Assembly: GCF_900167365.1 (NCBI RefSeq)
Contig: NZ_FUXL01000011.1
Location: 62,001 to 126,000 of the forward strand
DNA from: Consotaella salsifontis
Lineage (GTDB): Bacteria > Pseudomonadota > Alphaproteobacteria > Rhizobiales > Rhizobiaceae
Direction: 5' to 3'
DNA: 64,000 nt
This document shows positions 53,255 through 63,627 of this stretch, one piece after another; position 1 is the first letter of the stretch, and each line of letters starts with the position of its first letter. A model generated the notes under the pieces. It was not told where the DNA came from. It saw only the letters and a list, made by a program, of their open reading frames with translations, and did not search any database. Position numbers and translations under genes: made by a program.

Positions 53255-54217
53255 TCAGGAGGATGAGGCGGACTTGGCCGCTTTCACGGTTTCAACGATG
53301 CCGAGCACGGTGAAGATCGCGATCGGAAAGGTGAGGAACAAAATCGCGGCGTAGCTGCTGAACAGCAGCAGCCCCCGCCCGGCGCGCCCACGCGTCAGGC
53401 GGTGGAGGGCGGCGAGGCCCGCCAGCGTGAAGGCCGCGAGGAAGGCCCCCGCCGGAACGGCGAAGAGCAGCCCGACAGGGGCGGGCGCGAAGCTCGCGGC
53501 AACCGCGAACGCCAGCGCCGCCAGCGTCCAGGCCGGCAGCTTCACCGACGATGGCACGTCGTCGCGCGGCCGGGTCAGGCGCCCGGACCGGCGCACGATC
53601 CAGCCGGAGATATAGAGGCAGCAGGCTTGAACGACGACCAGAACGGCGGGCTGCAGGAACGGGACCATGCCGACGACAAGGCGCGAGAACTCGCGGATCT
53701 GCTCCTCGCTCGCCGCCTCCATCGAGCCGCTTTCATGGCTGGTCAAGGTGCGGCTGACGACCTCGGCCATGTCCTCGGCATCGTAGCCCGCGAGCCAGCC
53801 GACGACGAGGCAGCCGAGCGCCGCCGAAACCGCGATGCCGACGAGAACGCGGCCGAGCGGATACCAGTCGAGCCGAGGCGGCGCCGCGTTGATGCCGCCA
53901 GCCTCATCCGTCGCCGATGCGGGCGCTGGACGCGCGAGGCCGGCGAGATAGCCGACCATGGCCGCGGGAAGCGTCATCGAGGCGAAGAGGATCATGCCGC
54001 TGTAGGGCGAGCCGGTAAAAAGCGCCAGCACGATGGCCGAAGCCGCCGCGGCGACGAAGCCGGCGCGAGATCCCCAGCCGAGGCTGGCGAGATAGATCGG
54101 GATAGGTGCGGCGAGGGAGAGGCTGACGGCCGTCCACGACTGCAAGACCAGCCCGGCGAAGAGCAGGGCGCTGGCAGCACCGGCGGCAAGGCCGACGAGG
54201 ATCGCGGAGGGCTTCAT
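53255..54217 (-). CDS. DUF2232 multi-spanning membrane protein
   Basis: 320 aa with about eight hydrophobic segments (AILVGLAAGAASALLFAGLV at the start). Between rpsR and rplI, the place where DUF2232 proteins sit in many alphaproteobacteria. RYPLGR-like and WLAGYDAEDMAEVV stretches belong to the periplasmic loop region. No function is established. A TTG at 54220 is also in frame but ATG 54217 is preferred. Confidence 0.85.
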   Translation of the reverse strand: MKPSAILVGLAAGAASALLFAGLVLQSWTAVSLSLAAPIPIYLASLGWGSRAGFVAAAASAIVLALFTGSPYSGMILFASMTLPAAMVGYLAGLARPAPASATDEAGGINAAPPRLDWYPLGRVLVGIAVSAALGCLVVGWLAGYDAEDMAEVVSRTLTSHESGSMEAASEEQIREFSRLVVGMVPFLQPAVLVVVQACCLYISGWIVRRSGRLTRPRDDVPSSVKLPAWTLAALAFAVAASFAPAPVGLLFAVPAGAFLAAFTLAGLAALHRLTRGRAGRGLLLFSSYAAILFLTFPIAIFTVLGIVETVKAAKSASSS

Positions 54218-54362
54218 CAATGCGCTGTCCTGCTCGTTCTGGCAGTTAGGGGCGGGTCATGGCGTGACCGGCTCCAACTCGGGCTTTTCGTTTTCCCGAC
54301 GCGGCCCGACCGCCCGGGGAAAGAGAGCGGCGCGGGCGCCACTCTCTGTGATCACATGAGTC

Positions 54363-54611
54363 CTACTTCAGGACGTAGGGCAGAAGGCCGAGGAAGCGCG
54401 CGCGCTTGATGGCACGGGCGAGCTCACGCTGGTTCTTCTGCGACACCGCCGTGATGCGCGACGGCACGATCTTGCCGCGCTCGGAGATGTAGCGCTGGAG
54501 AAGGCGGACGTCCTTGTAGTCGATCTTCGGCGATTCGCCGCCGGAGAACGGATCGGCCTTGCGGCGGCGATGGAAGGGACGGCGAGTCGGAAGCTGTGCA
54601 ATATCGACCAT
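54363..54611 (-). CDS. rpsR: Ribosomal protein bS18
   Basis: 82 aa. [32 protein letters not shown] and [22 protein letters not shown] are diagnostic of bS18, which pairs with bS6 on the 30S platform. Five nt after rpsF. Confidence 0.97.
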   Translation of the reverse strand: MVDIAQLPTRRPFHRRRKADPFSGGESPKIDYKDVRLLQRYISERGKIVPSRITAVSQKNQRELARAIKRARFLGLLPYVLK

Positions 54612-54616
54612 GAGTC

Positions 54617-55069
54617 TTACTCCGAATCGTGGTCGCGGCTGCGGCGCGGCCGATCATCATCGCGGCGCGGACGGTCATCGTCGCGGCGCGGGCGGTCGTC
54701 GTCACGGCGCGGGCGATCGTCGCGGCCGCCACGGCGCGGGCGGTCGTCACGCTTCTGCATCATCGCCGAGGGGCCGTCCTCGTGCTCTTCGACGCGGATC
54801 GTCATGTAGCGCAGGATGTCTTCGTTGAAGCGCATCTGGCGCTCCATCTCCTGCACGGCAGCCGCCGGCGCGCTGATGTTCATCAGCGTATAATGCGCCT
54901 TACGATTCTTATTGATGCGGTAGGTGAGGGTCTTGAGACCCCAGTTCTCCACCTTGCCGACGGAGCCGCCATTTTCCTCGATCACGCCGCGATACTGTTC
55001 GACGAGCTGATCGACCTGCTGGCTGCTGATGTCCTGTCGGGCAAGGAACACGTGCTCGTAAAGAGCCAT
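54617..55069 (-). CDS. rpsF: Ribosomal protein bS6 with RRDDDRP tail repeats
   Basis: 150 aa. Core residues 1-~105: [40 protein letters not shown], and [19 protein letters not shown]. The C-terminal ~40 residues are a charged repeat tail (about four RRDDDRP units). The tail matches a 21-bp tandem repeat in the DNA at ~54640-54720. Encodes the S18 partner of the 30S platform and begins the operon. Confidence 0.97.
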   Translation of the reverse strand: MALYEHVFLARQDISSQQVDQLVEQYRGVIEENGGSVGKVENWGLKTLTYRINKNRKAHYTLMNISAPAAAVQEMERQMRFNEDILRYMTIRVEEHEDGPSAMMQKRDDRPRRGGRDDRPRRDDDRPRRDDDRPRRDDDRPRRSRDHDSE

Positions 55070-55444
55070 GAGATTGCCTTTCCGTTTCTACTCTTCGCAA
55101 TGCCCGACCACAGCGCTAAGCCTCTGCGACTTCCATTGCGATCACCCGAGGGCGAGAGCGGAAAGGCGCGTTATCGAGGGGTCGAGAGCGGAGACACGGG
55201 AAGCTGGCGTGTTGTGCCACGCCTTCAGCCGGGTGGAACCGGCCGCCTTCCGTTCAGCCACCGGCTGAGACCCGGGCACAAACAGGGGCTCGCTTAACCG
55301 ATTTCTCCACGCCATTCAAGGCGGCTGTGGGCGGCAAACAAAGCTTCTCTCCATGCTTGCGCCTTGACAGGGCGACCATCGGTGGTCATTTCCCGCGCCA
55401 GCAGCGGCAATCGCGACAATGTTAACGACGACGAAAGCGTTCCG
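55070..55444. other. Divergent promoter region between rpsF and fabD
   Basis: 375 nt with no convincing gene. TTGACA at 55364-55369 with TCATTT about 16 nt on may be a weak fabD promoter. The rpsF promoter must read the other way. A 100-nt stretch before it is GC-rich without a clear hairpin and T-run. Confidence 0.45.
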
Positions 55445-56383
55445 ATGGCACTCGCATTGATCTTTCCCGGCCAGGGCAGCCAGTCCGTCGGCATGGGGCG
55501 TGAGCTCGCCGAGGCCTACCCGGCGGCGCGACAGGTCTTCGAGGAGGTCGACGAGGCCCTTGGCGAGAAGCTGTCCGATCTCATTTGGGCTGGCCCGGAA
55601 GACAGGTTGACGCTCACCGCCAATGCTCAGCCGGCTCTGATGGCGGTGTCGCTGGCGGCTCTGCGGGCGGCTGAGGCGGAAGGCTTCTCCGTGGATAAGG
55701 CGGCTTATGTCGCCGGGCACTCGCTTGGCGAATACTCGGCGCTCGCCGCCGTGGGCGCGCTTTCCGTGGCCGAGACGGCAAAGCTGCTGCGAATTCGCGG
55801 CGAGGCGATGCAGAAGGCGGTACCCGCCGGCAAGGGCGCGATGGCGGCGGTGCTCGGCCTCGACCACGATGCGGTGGTCGCTCTTTGCGAGGCGTCGGCG
55901 GAGGGCGAAGTCTGCCAGCTTGCCAATGACAATGGCGGCGGGCAGATCGTGATTTCGGGAGACAAGGCGGCTGTCGAGCGCGCCATCGCACTCGCCGGCG
56001 AACGCGGGGCGAAGCGGGCGATCCCGCTTCCCGTTTCCGCGCCCTTCCATTGCCGCCTGATGCAGCCGGCCGCCGAGCGCATGGCGGAAGCCCTCGCCGG
56101 GGCGGAGATCAGGGCGCCTCGGGTGCCGGTGGTGGCCAACGTCGTCGCGGCCGCCATCACTGATCCCAATGAGATCAGGACGCGCCTCGTCGAGCAGGTG
56201 ACCGGGCAGGTCCGCTGGCGCGAAAGCATGGAATACTTGGCCGGCCAGGGTGTGGACACGCTGTTCGAGCTGGGCAGCGGCAAGGTGCTTTCCGGGCTGG
56301 CCAAACGGATCGACAAGCGCCTCAAGGCGCAGCCGGTCGGTGCGCCGGCGGATATTCAGGCGGCCCTGTCGCTGTTGAACTGA
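55445..56383 (+). CDS. fabD: Malonyl-CoA:ACP transacylase
   Basis: 312 aa from ATG 55445 (MALALIFPGQGSQSVGMG); the upstream in-frame codons are not conserved. Active-site Ser in AGHSLGEYSALAA and catalytic His in VSAPFHCRLMQPA. It loads malonyl groups onto acyl carrier protein. First gene of the fatty-acid run. Confidence 0.97.
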   Translation: MALALIFPGQGSQSVGMGRELAEAYPAARQVFEEVDEALGEKLSDLIWAGPEDRLTLTANAQPALMAVSLAALRAAEAEGFSVDKAAYVAGHSLGEYSALAAVGALSVAETAKLLRIRGEAMQKAVPAGKGAMAAVLGLDHDAVVALCEASAEGEVCQLANDNGGGQIVISGDKAAVERAIALAGERGAKRAIPLPVSAPFHCRLMQPAAERMAEALAGAEIRAPRVPVVANVVAAAITDPNEIRTRLVEQVTGQVRWRESMEYLAGQGVDTLFELGSGKVLSGLAKRIDKRLKAQPVGAPADIQAALSLLN

Positions 56384-56461
56384 ATTCGGCATCCTTGCCG
56401 CTCGATCAGCCCTTTGTCGGGCGCTTTGGCGCGGCGGGTGTCTTTATGAGGATTGAGACCG

Positions 56462-57199
56462 ATGTTTGATCTTTCCGGCCGCAAGGCTCTTGTCACCGGC
56501 GCATCCGGCGGCATTGGCGAGGCGATCGCCAGGTCGCTTCATCAGGCGGGAGCGACGGTCGGCCTTCACGGCACGCGCCGCGAGAAGCTCGAGGCGCTGG
56601 CAGGCGAACTCGGCGAGCGTGTTCACGTTTTCCCCGCCGACCTTTCGTCGCGTGAGGAGCAGACGGCGCTCGCCGAAACCGCGGACAAGACGCTCGATGG
56701 CGTCGACATCCTGGTCAACAACGCGGGCATCACCAAGGATGGCCTGTTCGTGCGCATGACCGACGGCGACTGGGACAAGGTGATCGAGGTCGATCTCACG
56801 GCCGCCTTCCGGCTGACGCGCGAGCTCACCCAGCCGATGATGCGCCGCCGCTTCGGGCGCATCATCTCGATCTCCTCGGTGGTCGGCGTCATCGGAAATC
56901 CCGGCCAGGCCAACTACTGCGCCGCCAAGGCCGGCATGATCGGCTTCACCAAGTCGCTCGCCCAGGAAATCGCGTCGCGCAACGTCACGGTGAACTGCAT
57001 CGCGCCGGGCTTCATCTCCAGCGCGATGACCAACAAGCTGAACGATAAGCAGCGCGAATCGATCATGGGCATGATTCCCATGCGGCGCATGGGCGAAGTG
57101 GCCGAGGTCGGAGCGACGGCGGTGTTTCTGGCATCCGCCGAGGCATCCTACATCACCGGCCAGACGATTCACGTCAACGGCGGCATGGCGATGATCTGA
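56462..57199 (+). CDS. fabG: 3-oxoacyl-[acyl-carrier-protein] reductase
   Basis: 245 aa. TGASGGIG cofactor loop, NNAGITKDGL, catalytic Ser in ISISSVVGVIGNPGQ, and YCAAKAGMIGFTKSLAQE for Tyr/Lys; C-terminal ITGQTIHVNGGMAMI is typical of FabG. It reduces beta-ketoacyl-ACP with NADPH. Confidence 0.97.
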   Translation: MFDLSGRKALVTGASGGIGEAIARSLHQAGATVGLHGTRREKLEALAGELGERVHVFPADLSSREEQTALAETADKTLDGVDILVNNAGITKDGLFVRMTDGDWDKVIEVDLTAAFRLTRELTQPMMRRRFGRIISISSVVGVIGNPGQANYCAAKAGMIGFTKSLAQEIASRNVTVNCIAPGFISSAMTNKLNDKQRESIMGMIPMRRMGEVAEVGATAVFLASAEASYITGQTIHVNGGMAMI

Positions 57200-57206
57200 G
57201 AGCTCT

Positions 57207-57225
57207 CCAGGCGCCTTGCGCCTGG
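57207..57225 (+). terminator. Short hairpin after fabG
   Basis: CCAGGCGC (57207-57214) and GCGCCTGG (57218-57225) around CTT, followed by GGTTGCGC rather than a T-run. It may attenuate rather than end transcription before acpP, which then has its own ~150-nt upstream region. Confidence 0.4.
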
Positions 57226-57378
57226 GGTTGCGCTGCCCTCTCGCTTGGCCGGCACGATGTGCCGTGTTATGCGCGGGTGCCGAATTTACCAGGGCGGAAC
57301 GATCCGCCTTGGGTCGAATAGCTTGATTCCACGCGTCCTCGCGGATAACGAGGGCTAGCAACAAACAGAGGACTGACA

Positions 57379-57615
57379 ATGAGCGATACCGCTGAACGGG
57401 TTAAGAAGATCGTCGTGGAGCATCTCGGCGTCGAACCCGAGAAGGTCACCGACAATGCCAGCTTCATCGATGACCTGGGCGCCGACAGCCTCGACACGGT
57501 CGAACTCGTGATGGCGTTCGAGGAAGAGTTCGGGGTCGAGATTCCCGACGACGCCGCGGAGACGATCCTGACCGTTGGGGACGCTGTTTCCTTCATCGAG
57601 AAGAATCAGTCCTGA
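57379..57615 (+). CDS. acpP: Acyl carrier protein
   Basis: 78 aa. The phosphopantetheine site is [17 protein letters not shown] (Ser36-type DSLD). Acidic helical protein of normal length, preceded by an AGAGGA ribosome site. It carries growing acyl chains. Confidence 0.98.
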   Translation: MSDTAERVKKIVVEHLGVEPEKVTDNASFIDDLGADSLDTVELVMAFEEEFGVEIPDDAAETILTVGDAVSFIEKNQS

Positions 57616-57655
57616 TGCTCCGGCAGCGCTGACTGCCTCTGCACAAGAGACATTT

Positions 57656-58921
57656 ATGAGACGAGTGGTCATCACCGGCGTCGGCATGGTCAGCCCTCTG
57701 GGGGTCGGCGTCGATGTTTCATGGCAGCGTCTTTTGGCGGGGCGAAGCGCCGCTCGACGCATAGAAAACTTCCAGGCCGACGATCTCGCCTGCCGTGTCG
57801 CCTGCCAGATCCCCCGCGGTGACGGTAGCGACGGCACCTATAATCCCGATCTTTGGATGGAGCCGAAGGAGCAGCGCAAGGTCGACGATTTCATCGTCTA
57901 CGCCGTGGCTGCTGCCTCCGAGGCGCTCGACGATGCGAGCTGGCATCCCGAGTCCTACGAGGATCAGATCGCTACCGGCGTTCTCATCGGCTCGGGAATC
58001 GGGGGCCTGCAGGGCATCGAGAAGACGTCGCTCATTCTCGCCGAGAAGGGGCCAAGGCGCGTCAGCCCGTTCTTCATCCCCGGCAGCCTGATCAACCTCG
58101 CTTCGGGCCATGTCTCGATCCGAAACAAGTTGAGGGGGCCGAACCACTCGGTGGTCACGGCCTGCTCGACGGGGGCCCATGCCATCGGCGACGCCTCTCG
58201 GCTGATCGCGCTGGGCGACGCCGAGGTGATGGTGGCCGGCGGCGCGGAATCGCCCGTCTGTCGTCTTTCGGTGGCGGGTTTTGCCGCGTGCAAGGCGCTC
58301 TCGACGCACTTCAACGATGATCCGGAGCGGGCTTCGCGGCCCTACGACAAGGATCGCGACGGCTTTGTCATGGGCGAGGGCGCCGGCGTGGTCGTGCTCG
58401 AGGAACTGGAGCATGCACGCGCTCGTGGCGCCAAGATCTACGCCGAGGTGATCGGCTATGGCCTTTCGGGCGACGCCTATCACATCACGGCCCCGGCCGA
58501 GGATGGCGACGGCGCGTTTCGCTGCGTTTCGGCTGCTCTGAAGCGGGCGGGGATTTCCGCGAAGGATCTCGACTACGTCAACGCGCATGGCACCTCGACG
58601 CCGATGGGCGACGAAATCGAGCTGAAAGCGGTGGAGCGTGTGCTGGGCGACGCGGTGGAAACCGTATCGATGTCGTCCACCAAGTCGGCGACGGGGCATC
58701 TCCTTGGCGCCGCCGGTGCGGTCGAAGCGATCTTCAGTGCGCTCGCCATCCGCGACAATGTGGCGCCGCCGACGCTCAATCTCGACAATCCGTCGGTTGA
58801 CACGAAGATCGACCTCGTGCCGCACAAGAAGCGGGAGCGAAAGATCGACGTCGTCCTTTCGAACTCGTTCGGGTTCGGCGGCACCAACGCTTCCTTGGTG
58901 CTGCGTCGATTCGCGGACTGA
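57656..58921 (+). CDS. fabF: 3-oxoacyl-[acyl-carrier-protein] synthase II
   Basis: 421 aa. Start MRRVVITGVGMVSPLGVG; catalytic Cys in TACSTGAHAIG, His in NAHGTSTPMGD and KSATGHLLGAAGAVEA. Normal length and intact. Elongates acyl chains and follows acpP by ~40 nt. Confidence 0.97.
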   Translation: MRRVVITGVGMVSPLGVGVDVSWQRLLAGRSAARRIENFQADDLACRVACQIPRGDGSDGTYNPDLWMEPKEQRKVDDFIVYAVAAASEALDDASWHPESYEDQIATGVLIGSGIGGLQGIEKTSLILAEKGPRRVSPFFIPGSLINLASGHVSIRNKLRGPNHSVVTACSTGAHAIGDASRLIALGDAEVMVAGGAESPVCRLSVAGFAACKALSTHFNDDPERASRPYDKDRDGFVMGEGAGVVVLEELEHARARGAKIYAEVIGYGLSGDAYHITAPAEDGDGAFRCVSAALKRAGISAKDLDYVNAHGTSTPMGDEIELKAVERVLGDAVETVSMSSTKSATGHLLGAAGAVEAIFSALAIRDNVAPPTLNLDNPSVDTKIDLVPHKKRERKIDVVLSNSFGFGGTNASLVLRRFAD

Positions 58922-59014
58922 TGGGCGGGCCGGTGACGGCCCTCCCATCGTCTTCCGTCTTTCGCCACATTCGAATGGTGCTTCGAGGGATCGAAGAATA
59001 GCCTCAAGGGTAGC

Positions 59015-60145
59015 GTGGTGACGGACGACAACAGCGTGAGACAAGAGCCGGCCGAGGCGGAGACGCAGCCTCCTTCCCGGAAGGGGCGGCGCGCGAAGCC
59101 TCCGCGGCCCAAGCGCCGCTCGCGCTATCTGCGCAACAACGGCCTCATCATCTTTCTGAGCTTCCTGCTCACCGTCGGCCTGGTGGCGGCGCTCGGGGCC
59201 GCCGGCTTCTACGCCATGTTCGAGGGACGGGGCCCTCTCAGGCAAGAGACCACCTATCTCATCGCGCGCAACTCCGGGGTGACGACGATCGCCGAGGGGC
59301 TCGAGGAGGCCGGCATCATTCGCGACGCGCGGGTGTTCCAGCTCGGGACCCGGCTTTCGGGTGCGGGTGGCCAGCTCAAGGCCGGCGAGTATGCCTTCGC
59401 ACCCGGCGAATCGATGCGCGAGGTGATGGAGAAGCTGAAGAGCGGAAAATCCATCCTCCACAGCCTCACCGTGCCCGAGGGCCGAACGGTGCAGCAGGTC
59501 TACGATCTGGTGAAGGCCGAGCCGACGCTGTCCGGTGACCTTCCACCTCTCGCGCCCGAGGGCTCACTGCGGCCCGAAACCTACCGGTTCACGAGAGGCA
59601 TGAGCCGTGGGGAACTCATCGACACCATGGCCAAGGCCCAGGAGCGTTTGGTCAAGGAGGTCTGGGAGGAGCGCGACCCCGACCTTCCGGTCAAGGACAT
59701 CAACGAGTTCGTGACGCTGGCGTCCATCGTCGAGCGCGAAACGGGGGTCGACGGCGAGCGTCCGAAGGTTGCGGCGGTCTTCGTCAATCGTCTTAGAAAG
59801 AAGATGCGGCTCCAGTCCGATCCGACGGTGATCTATGGCATCTGGGGCGGCGCGGGAAAGCCGTCCGACGAGCCGATCCGGCAATCGCACCTCAAGGACG
59901 ACAACCCCTACAACACCTACGTCAACGGCGGCTTGCCGCCGGGGCCGATCGCCAATCCGGGCCGCGCCGCGCTGGAGGCTGTGGCGCATCCGGCAAAGAC
60001 CAGCGACCTCTATTTCGTGGCGGACGGCACGGGCGGGCACGTCTTTTCCGCGACGCTCGAAGAGCACAACGCCAATGTCCGCCACTATCGGGAAATCCTG
60101 CGGCAGCAGGGCGCGGAGCCAGCGGACGAGGCGTCCGGCCAGTGA
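59015..60145 (+). CDS. mltG: Endolytic peptidoglycan transglycosylase MltG
   Basis: 376 aa, GTG start 59015 (GTG 59018 also possible) with AAGGG upstream. Basic N-terminus then a transmembrane helix (GLIIFLSFLLTVGLVAALG). YceG-like domain: LASIVERETGVDGERPKVAAV (catalytic Glu in VERETG), NRLRKKMRLQSDPTVIYG and NPYNTYVNGGLPPGPIANPG. It cuts nascent glycan strands at the membrane. Confidence 0.95.
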   Translation: MVTDDNSVRQEPAEAETQPPSRKGRRAKPPRPKRRSRYLRNNGLIIFLSFLLTVGLVAALGAAGFYAMFEGRGPLRQETTYLIARNSGVTTIAEGLEEAGIIRDARVFQLGTRLSGAGGQLKAGEYAFAPGESMREVMEKLKSGKSILHSLTVPEGRTVQQVYDLVKAEPTLSGDLPPLAPEGSLRPETYRFTRGMSRGELIDTMAKAQERLVKEVWEERDPDLPVKDINEFVTLASIVERETGVDGERPKVAAVFVNRLRKKMRLQSDPTVIYGIWGGAGKPSDEPIRQSHLKDDNPYNTYVNGGLPPGPIANPGRAALEAVAHPAKTSDLYFVADGTGGHVFSATLEEHNANVRHYREILRQQGAEPADEASGQ

Positions 60146-60174
60146 CGCGGAAAGCACGATCGGAAGGGTGAGAG

Positions 60175-61062
60175 ATGTCGGTCGCCAGCATGACGGGCTT
60201 TGCCCGGTTTGAGGAACAGAACGGCGATTTCGGCTTCGTCTGGGAGATTCGCTCGGTCAACGGCAAGGGCCTGGAGCTGAAGACCCGCCTTCCTCAGGGG
60301 TTCGAGGCGGTTGAGCTGGAGATGCGCCGCGTCGCGGCCGACAGATTGAAGCGAGGCAACGTTCAAGTCTCGCTCCAGCTTCGCCGAGACGGCGAGCAAC
60401 CGGCGTTTTTCATCAATCAGGATATGCTGGCCCAGCTTGTCGAGCTTTCGTCGAGGCTGGTGAAGGAAGGCAATGCCACCCTTCCAAGCGCCGATGGCCT
60501 GCTGTCGATCAAGGGTGTGATCGACGTCGCCGAGAACCCGGTCGACCAGAGTGTCCAGGAAGCACGGCAACGCGCCGTGCTGAAAGGCTTTGGTGCCGCG
60601 CTTGACCGCCTTGTCGCGGCACGGTTGGCAGAGGGCGAGGCTTTGAAGCAGGTGCTGCTTCAGCGGCTCGACGCCATCGAGTCGCTGGTGGCGGCGGCGG
60701 AGGCGGATACATCGCGCAGTCCGGAAGCGATCCGCCGGCGCCTTCAGGCGCAGGTCGAGATGCTGCTCGGGTCGGACGAGCGGTTGGAGGCGGGCCGGCT
60801 GCATCAGGAAGCGGCCGTGCTTGCCGCCAAGGCTGACGTGCGCGAGGAGATCGACCGTCTTGCGGCCCATGTCGAGGCGGCGCGGGCACTTCTCGATCAG
60901 GGCGGACCGATCGGCCGCAGGCTCGACTTTCTGTCGCAGGAATTCAATCGCGAATCGAATACAATCTGCTCCAAATCCAATGCGGCGTCGCTGACCACCA
61001 TCGGGCTCGAGCTCAAGGTGATCGTCGATCAGTTCCGCGAGCAGGTGCAGAACATCGAATGA
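60175..61062 (+). CDS. YicC/YloC-family endoribonuclease
   Basis: 295 aa. Start [31 protein letters not shown] and the C-terminal [21 protein letters not shown] are the two conserved YicC motifs. Family members act as RNA endonucleases involved in sRNA turnover. The stop overlaps the gmk start (ATGA). Confidence 0.93.
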   Translation: MSVASMTGFARFEEQNGDFGFVWEIRSVNGKGLELKTRLPQGFEAVELEMRRVAADRLKRGNVQVSLQLRRDGEQPAFFINQDMLAQLVELSSRLVKEGNATLPSADGLLSIKGVIDVAENPVDQSVQEARQRAVLKGFGAALDRLVAARLAEGEALKQVLLQRLDAIESLVAAAEADTSRSPEAIRRRLQAQVEMLLGSDERLEAGRLHQEAAVLAAKADVREEIDRLAAHVEAARALLDQGGPIGRRLDFLSQEFNRESNTICSKSNAASLTTIGLELKVIVDQFREQVQNIE

Positions 61063-61718
61063 AGACTTCCGAAGAAATGCCCATGCGCTCCATCGCCCGC
61101 CGGGGCATCATGCTGGTGATCTCCTCGCCCTCGGGCGCGGGCAAGTCGACGATCGCGCGCACGCTGCTCGAATCCGACTCGCAGTTCTCGCTGTCGGTGA
61201 GCGTGACGACGCGCAAGCGGCGCGGCAGCGAAATCGACGGCGTCCACTATCACTTCATCTCGCCGGCCGAGTTCGATCGGCTGCGCAAGGACGATGCGCT
61301 GCTCGAATGGGCGGAGGTCCACGGTAACCTTTACGGCACGCCCCGCGAGCCGGCCGAGGAGGCCATGCGCCAAGGGCGCGACATGCTGTTCGACATCGAT
61401 TGGCAGGGCGCTCACCAGCTTCAGGAAAAGGCGAAGGACGACATCGTCTCCGTCTTCATTCTGCCGCCGACCATGGCCGAGCTGAAGCAAAGGCTGCTCC
61501 GCCGCGCAGAAGATTCGACCGATACGATCGCCAAGCGCCTCAAGAACTCGAAGACCGAGATCGAGCGCTGGCCCGACTACGACTATGTCGTGGTCAACGA
61601 GGATCTCGACAGCGCCTTCACGGCGATCCGGGCGATCGTTGCGGCCGAGCGGCTCAGGCGGGTGCGCCGGCCCGGCCTTGCCGACTTCACCGCGCAGCTT
61701 CTCTCCGAGGACGTCTGA
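61059..61718 (+). CDS. gmk: Guanylate kinase
   Basis: 219 aa. P-loop [17 protein letters not shown], then [19 protein letters not shown] and [16 protein letters not shown], all conserved. Converts GMP to GDP. A start at the ATG of MPMRS is also possible, as the first residues are not conserved. Confidence 0.97.
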   Translation: MKTSEEMPMRSIARRGIMLVISSPSGAGKSTIARTLLESDSQFSLSVSVTTRKRRGSEIDGVHYHFISPAEFDRLRKDDALLEWAEVHGNLYGTPREPAEEAMRQGRDMLFDIDWQGAHQLQEKAKDDIVSVFILPPTMAELKQRLLRRAEDSTDTIAKRLKNSKTEIERWPDYDYVVVNEDLDSAFTAIRAIVAAERLRRVRRPGLADFTAQLLSEDV

Positions 61719-61762
61719 GACGAGCGGGCGAGCGCCTGAGCCACTGCTTTGGACGTGTGCGC

Positions 61763-62590
61763 TCAGATGAGTTCGGCGAGGCGGCAGAATTCGGCGACCG
61801 ACAGGGTCTCGGCGCGCCGCGTCGGCTCTATGTCCGCTTTCTGAAGCAACGCTTCGCCCCCAAGCCCCTTGAGGCTCTGGCGCAACATCTTGCGGCGCTG
61901 GCCGAAGGCGGCGGCGGTGACGCGCTCCAGCTTTTCGAGCGCGACCGGCAGCGGCTTGGCGCGCGGCCGGATCTGCACGACCGACGACGTCACCTTCGGC
62001 GGCGGCGTGAAGGCCTGGGGCGGCACATCGAAGAGAATGTCCGCCTCGGTTCGCCAACCGCAGAGAACGCCGAGGCGCCCATAGTGGGATGAGCCGGGGG
62101 TGGCGACGATGCGCTCCGCCACCTCGCGCTGGAACATCAGCGTCAGGTCCAGCCATGCCGGCGGCCAGCTTGGCGTCGTCACCCAGTTCAAGAGAAGCTG
62201 CGTCCCGACATTGTAAGGAAGATTGGCCACGACCTTCAACGGCCGCCCCTCGCCAAGCCCTGTCAGGTCGACGGTCAGCGCGTCGGCTTCCAGCACCGTC
62301 AGCCGGCCCGGATAGTGGGCCGCGACTTCGGCAAGCGCCGGCAGACAGCGAGCGTCCTTCTCGATGGCGATGACGTGACGCGCGCCCGCCGCGAGCAGTG
62401 CCCGGGTGAGACCGCCAGGGCCAGGGCCGACCTCGACGACCGTCGCCTCGTCGAAGGGCAGCGCCTGGCGCGCGATCTTCGAGGTGAGGTTCAGGTCGAG
62501 CAGGAAATTCTGGCCGAGCGCCTTCCGGGGATCGAGCCCATGCTCGGTCATCACCACCCGAAGCGGTGGCAGATCGTCTATGACGCTCAT
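61763..62590 (-). CDS. rsmA: 16S rRNA dimethyladenosine transferase
   Basis: 275 aa. [38 protein letters not shown] as SAM site, and [17 protein letters not shown] are diagnostic of RsmA/KsgA. It dimethylates A1518/A1519 of 16S rRNA. Its start overlaps the pdxA stop by one base. Convergent with gmk. Confidence 0.97.
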   Translation of the reverse strand: MSVIDDLPPLRVVMTEHGLDPRKALGQNFLLDLNLTSKIARQALPFDEATVVEVGPGPGGLTRALLAAGARHVIAIEKDARCLPALAEVAAHYPGRLTVLEADALTVDLTGLGEGRPLKVVANLPYNVGTQLLLNWVTTPSWPPAWLDLTLMFQREVAERIVATPGSSHYGRLGVLCGWRTEADILFDVPPQAFTPPPKVTSSVVQIRPRAKPLPVALEKLERVTAAAFGQRRKMLRQSLKGLGGEALLQKADIEPTRRAETLSVAEFCRLAELI

Positions 62591-63627
62591 TAGCTGCCGC
62601 TAGGAGAAGCGGGAGCGCCGGCGGCCATCCGGGCTGCGAGCCTCAGCGCGGCGACGAAGCTCTGTGGCCGGGCTTTTCCGGTGCCGGCAATGTCCGATGC
62701 GGTGCCGTGGTCGGGCGAGGTGCGGATCAGCGGCAGGCCGAGGGTGCAGTTGACCGTCTGGTCGAAGGCCAGCGTCTTGGCCGGAATAAGAGCCTGATCG
62801 TGGTACATGCACAGCGCCACGTCGTAGCGTTCCCGCGCCTCGGGATGGAACATCGTGTCGGCGGGAAGCGGCCCGAACGCGTCAATCCCTTCGCTGCGTA
62901 GGGCTTCGACCGCGGGGCGGATGATCTCCTCGTCCTCTCGCCCGATCACCCCCTTTTCGCCTGCGTGGGGATTGAGGCCCGAAATGGCGAGCCGCGGCCT
63001 TTCGACGCCGAGGCGGGCGCGATAGTCGGCATCGGTAATCCGCGCCGTCTCGACGATCAGCTCCTTCGACAGCGCCCTCGGCACGTCCGCGATGGGAATA
63101 TGGATGGTCACGGGAACACAGGACAGCTCCGGCCCGGTGAGAAGCATCACCGGACGCGACGGATGGCCCGTGCGGCGTGCCGCGAGCTCGGCGATGAATT
63201 CGGTATGGCCGGGATGGCGGAAGCCGGCGTCATAGAGCGCCTTTTTGTCAATCGGCGCCGTCACGAGAGCGCTCGCCGCTCCCGTGAGGGCGAAATCGAC
63301 GCCTCGCTCTATGGCCTCGATCGTTCCTGCCGCGTTTTCGGGCGCGATCCGTCCCGGCTCGTCGCGGTGGCGCGCCGAAAGAGGCAGTACGGGCAGGGCG
63401 GTCGGGAACACGCCGCCGGCCCCTTCAGGCTGTCCAATCTCCGAAAGCACGATGTCGAGGCCGAGGCTTTTGGTCCGGCTCGACAGCATGGCAGGATCGG
63501 CAAGCATGAAAAAAATCGGCAGCCCAAGCTCGTGGCGCGCGGCAAAGGCCTGAAGCGCGACGTCCGGCCCAATGCCGGACGGCTCTCCGATGGAAACCGC
63601 GAGCGGAGCCATGGCGCCGCTCGTCAT
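62590..63627 (-). CDS. pdxA: 4-hydroxythreonine-4-phosphate dehydrogenase
   Basis: 345 aa from the ATG overlapping the surA stop; an ATG five codons on (63612) aligns better with the family. [40 protein letters not shown] and [20 protein letters not shown] carry the metal and substrate ligands. It functions in pyridoxal phosphate synthesis. Confidence 0.96.
   Translation of the reverse strand: MTSGAMAPLAVSIGEPSGIGPDVALQAFAARHELGLPIFFMLADPAMLSSRTKSLGLDIVLSEIGQPEGAGGVFPTALPVLPLSARHRDEPGRIAPENAAGTIEAIERGVDFALTGAASALVTAPIDKKALYDAGFRHPGHTEFIAELAARRTGHPSRPVMLLTGPELSCVPVTIHIPIADVPRALSKELIVETARITDADYRARLGVERPRLAISGLNPHAGEKGVIGREDEEIIRPAVEALRSEGIDAFGPLPADTMFHPEARERYDVALCMYHDQALIPAKTLAFDQTVNCTLGLPLIRTSPDHGTASDIAGTGKARPQSFVAALRLAARMAAGAPASPSGS

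Noticed and set aside
55364-55444. N-terminal extension of FabD
   Set aside because: The 27 extra residues are not part of the family; FabD starts at MALALIFPGQG.
57719-59461. 580-codon minus-strand frame opposite fabF and mltG
   Set aside because: Antisense to two intact conserved genes; composition typical of a shadow frame.
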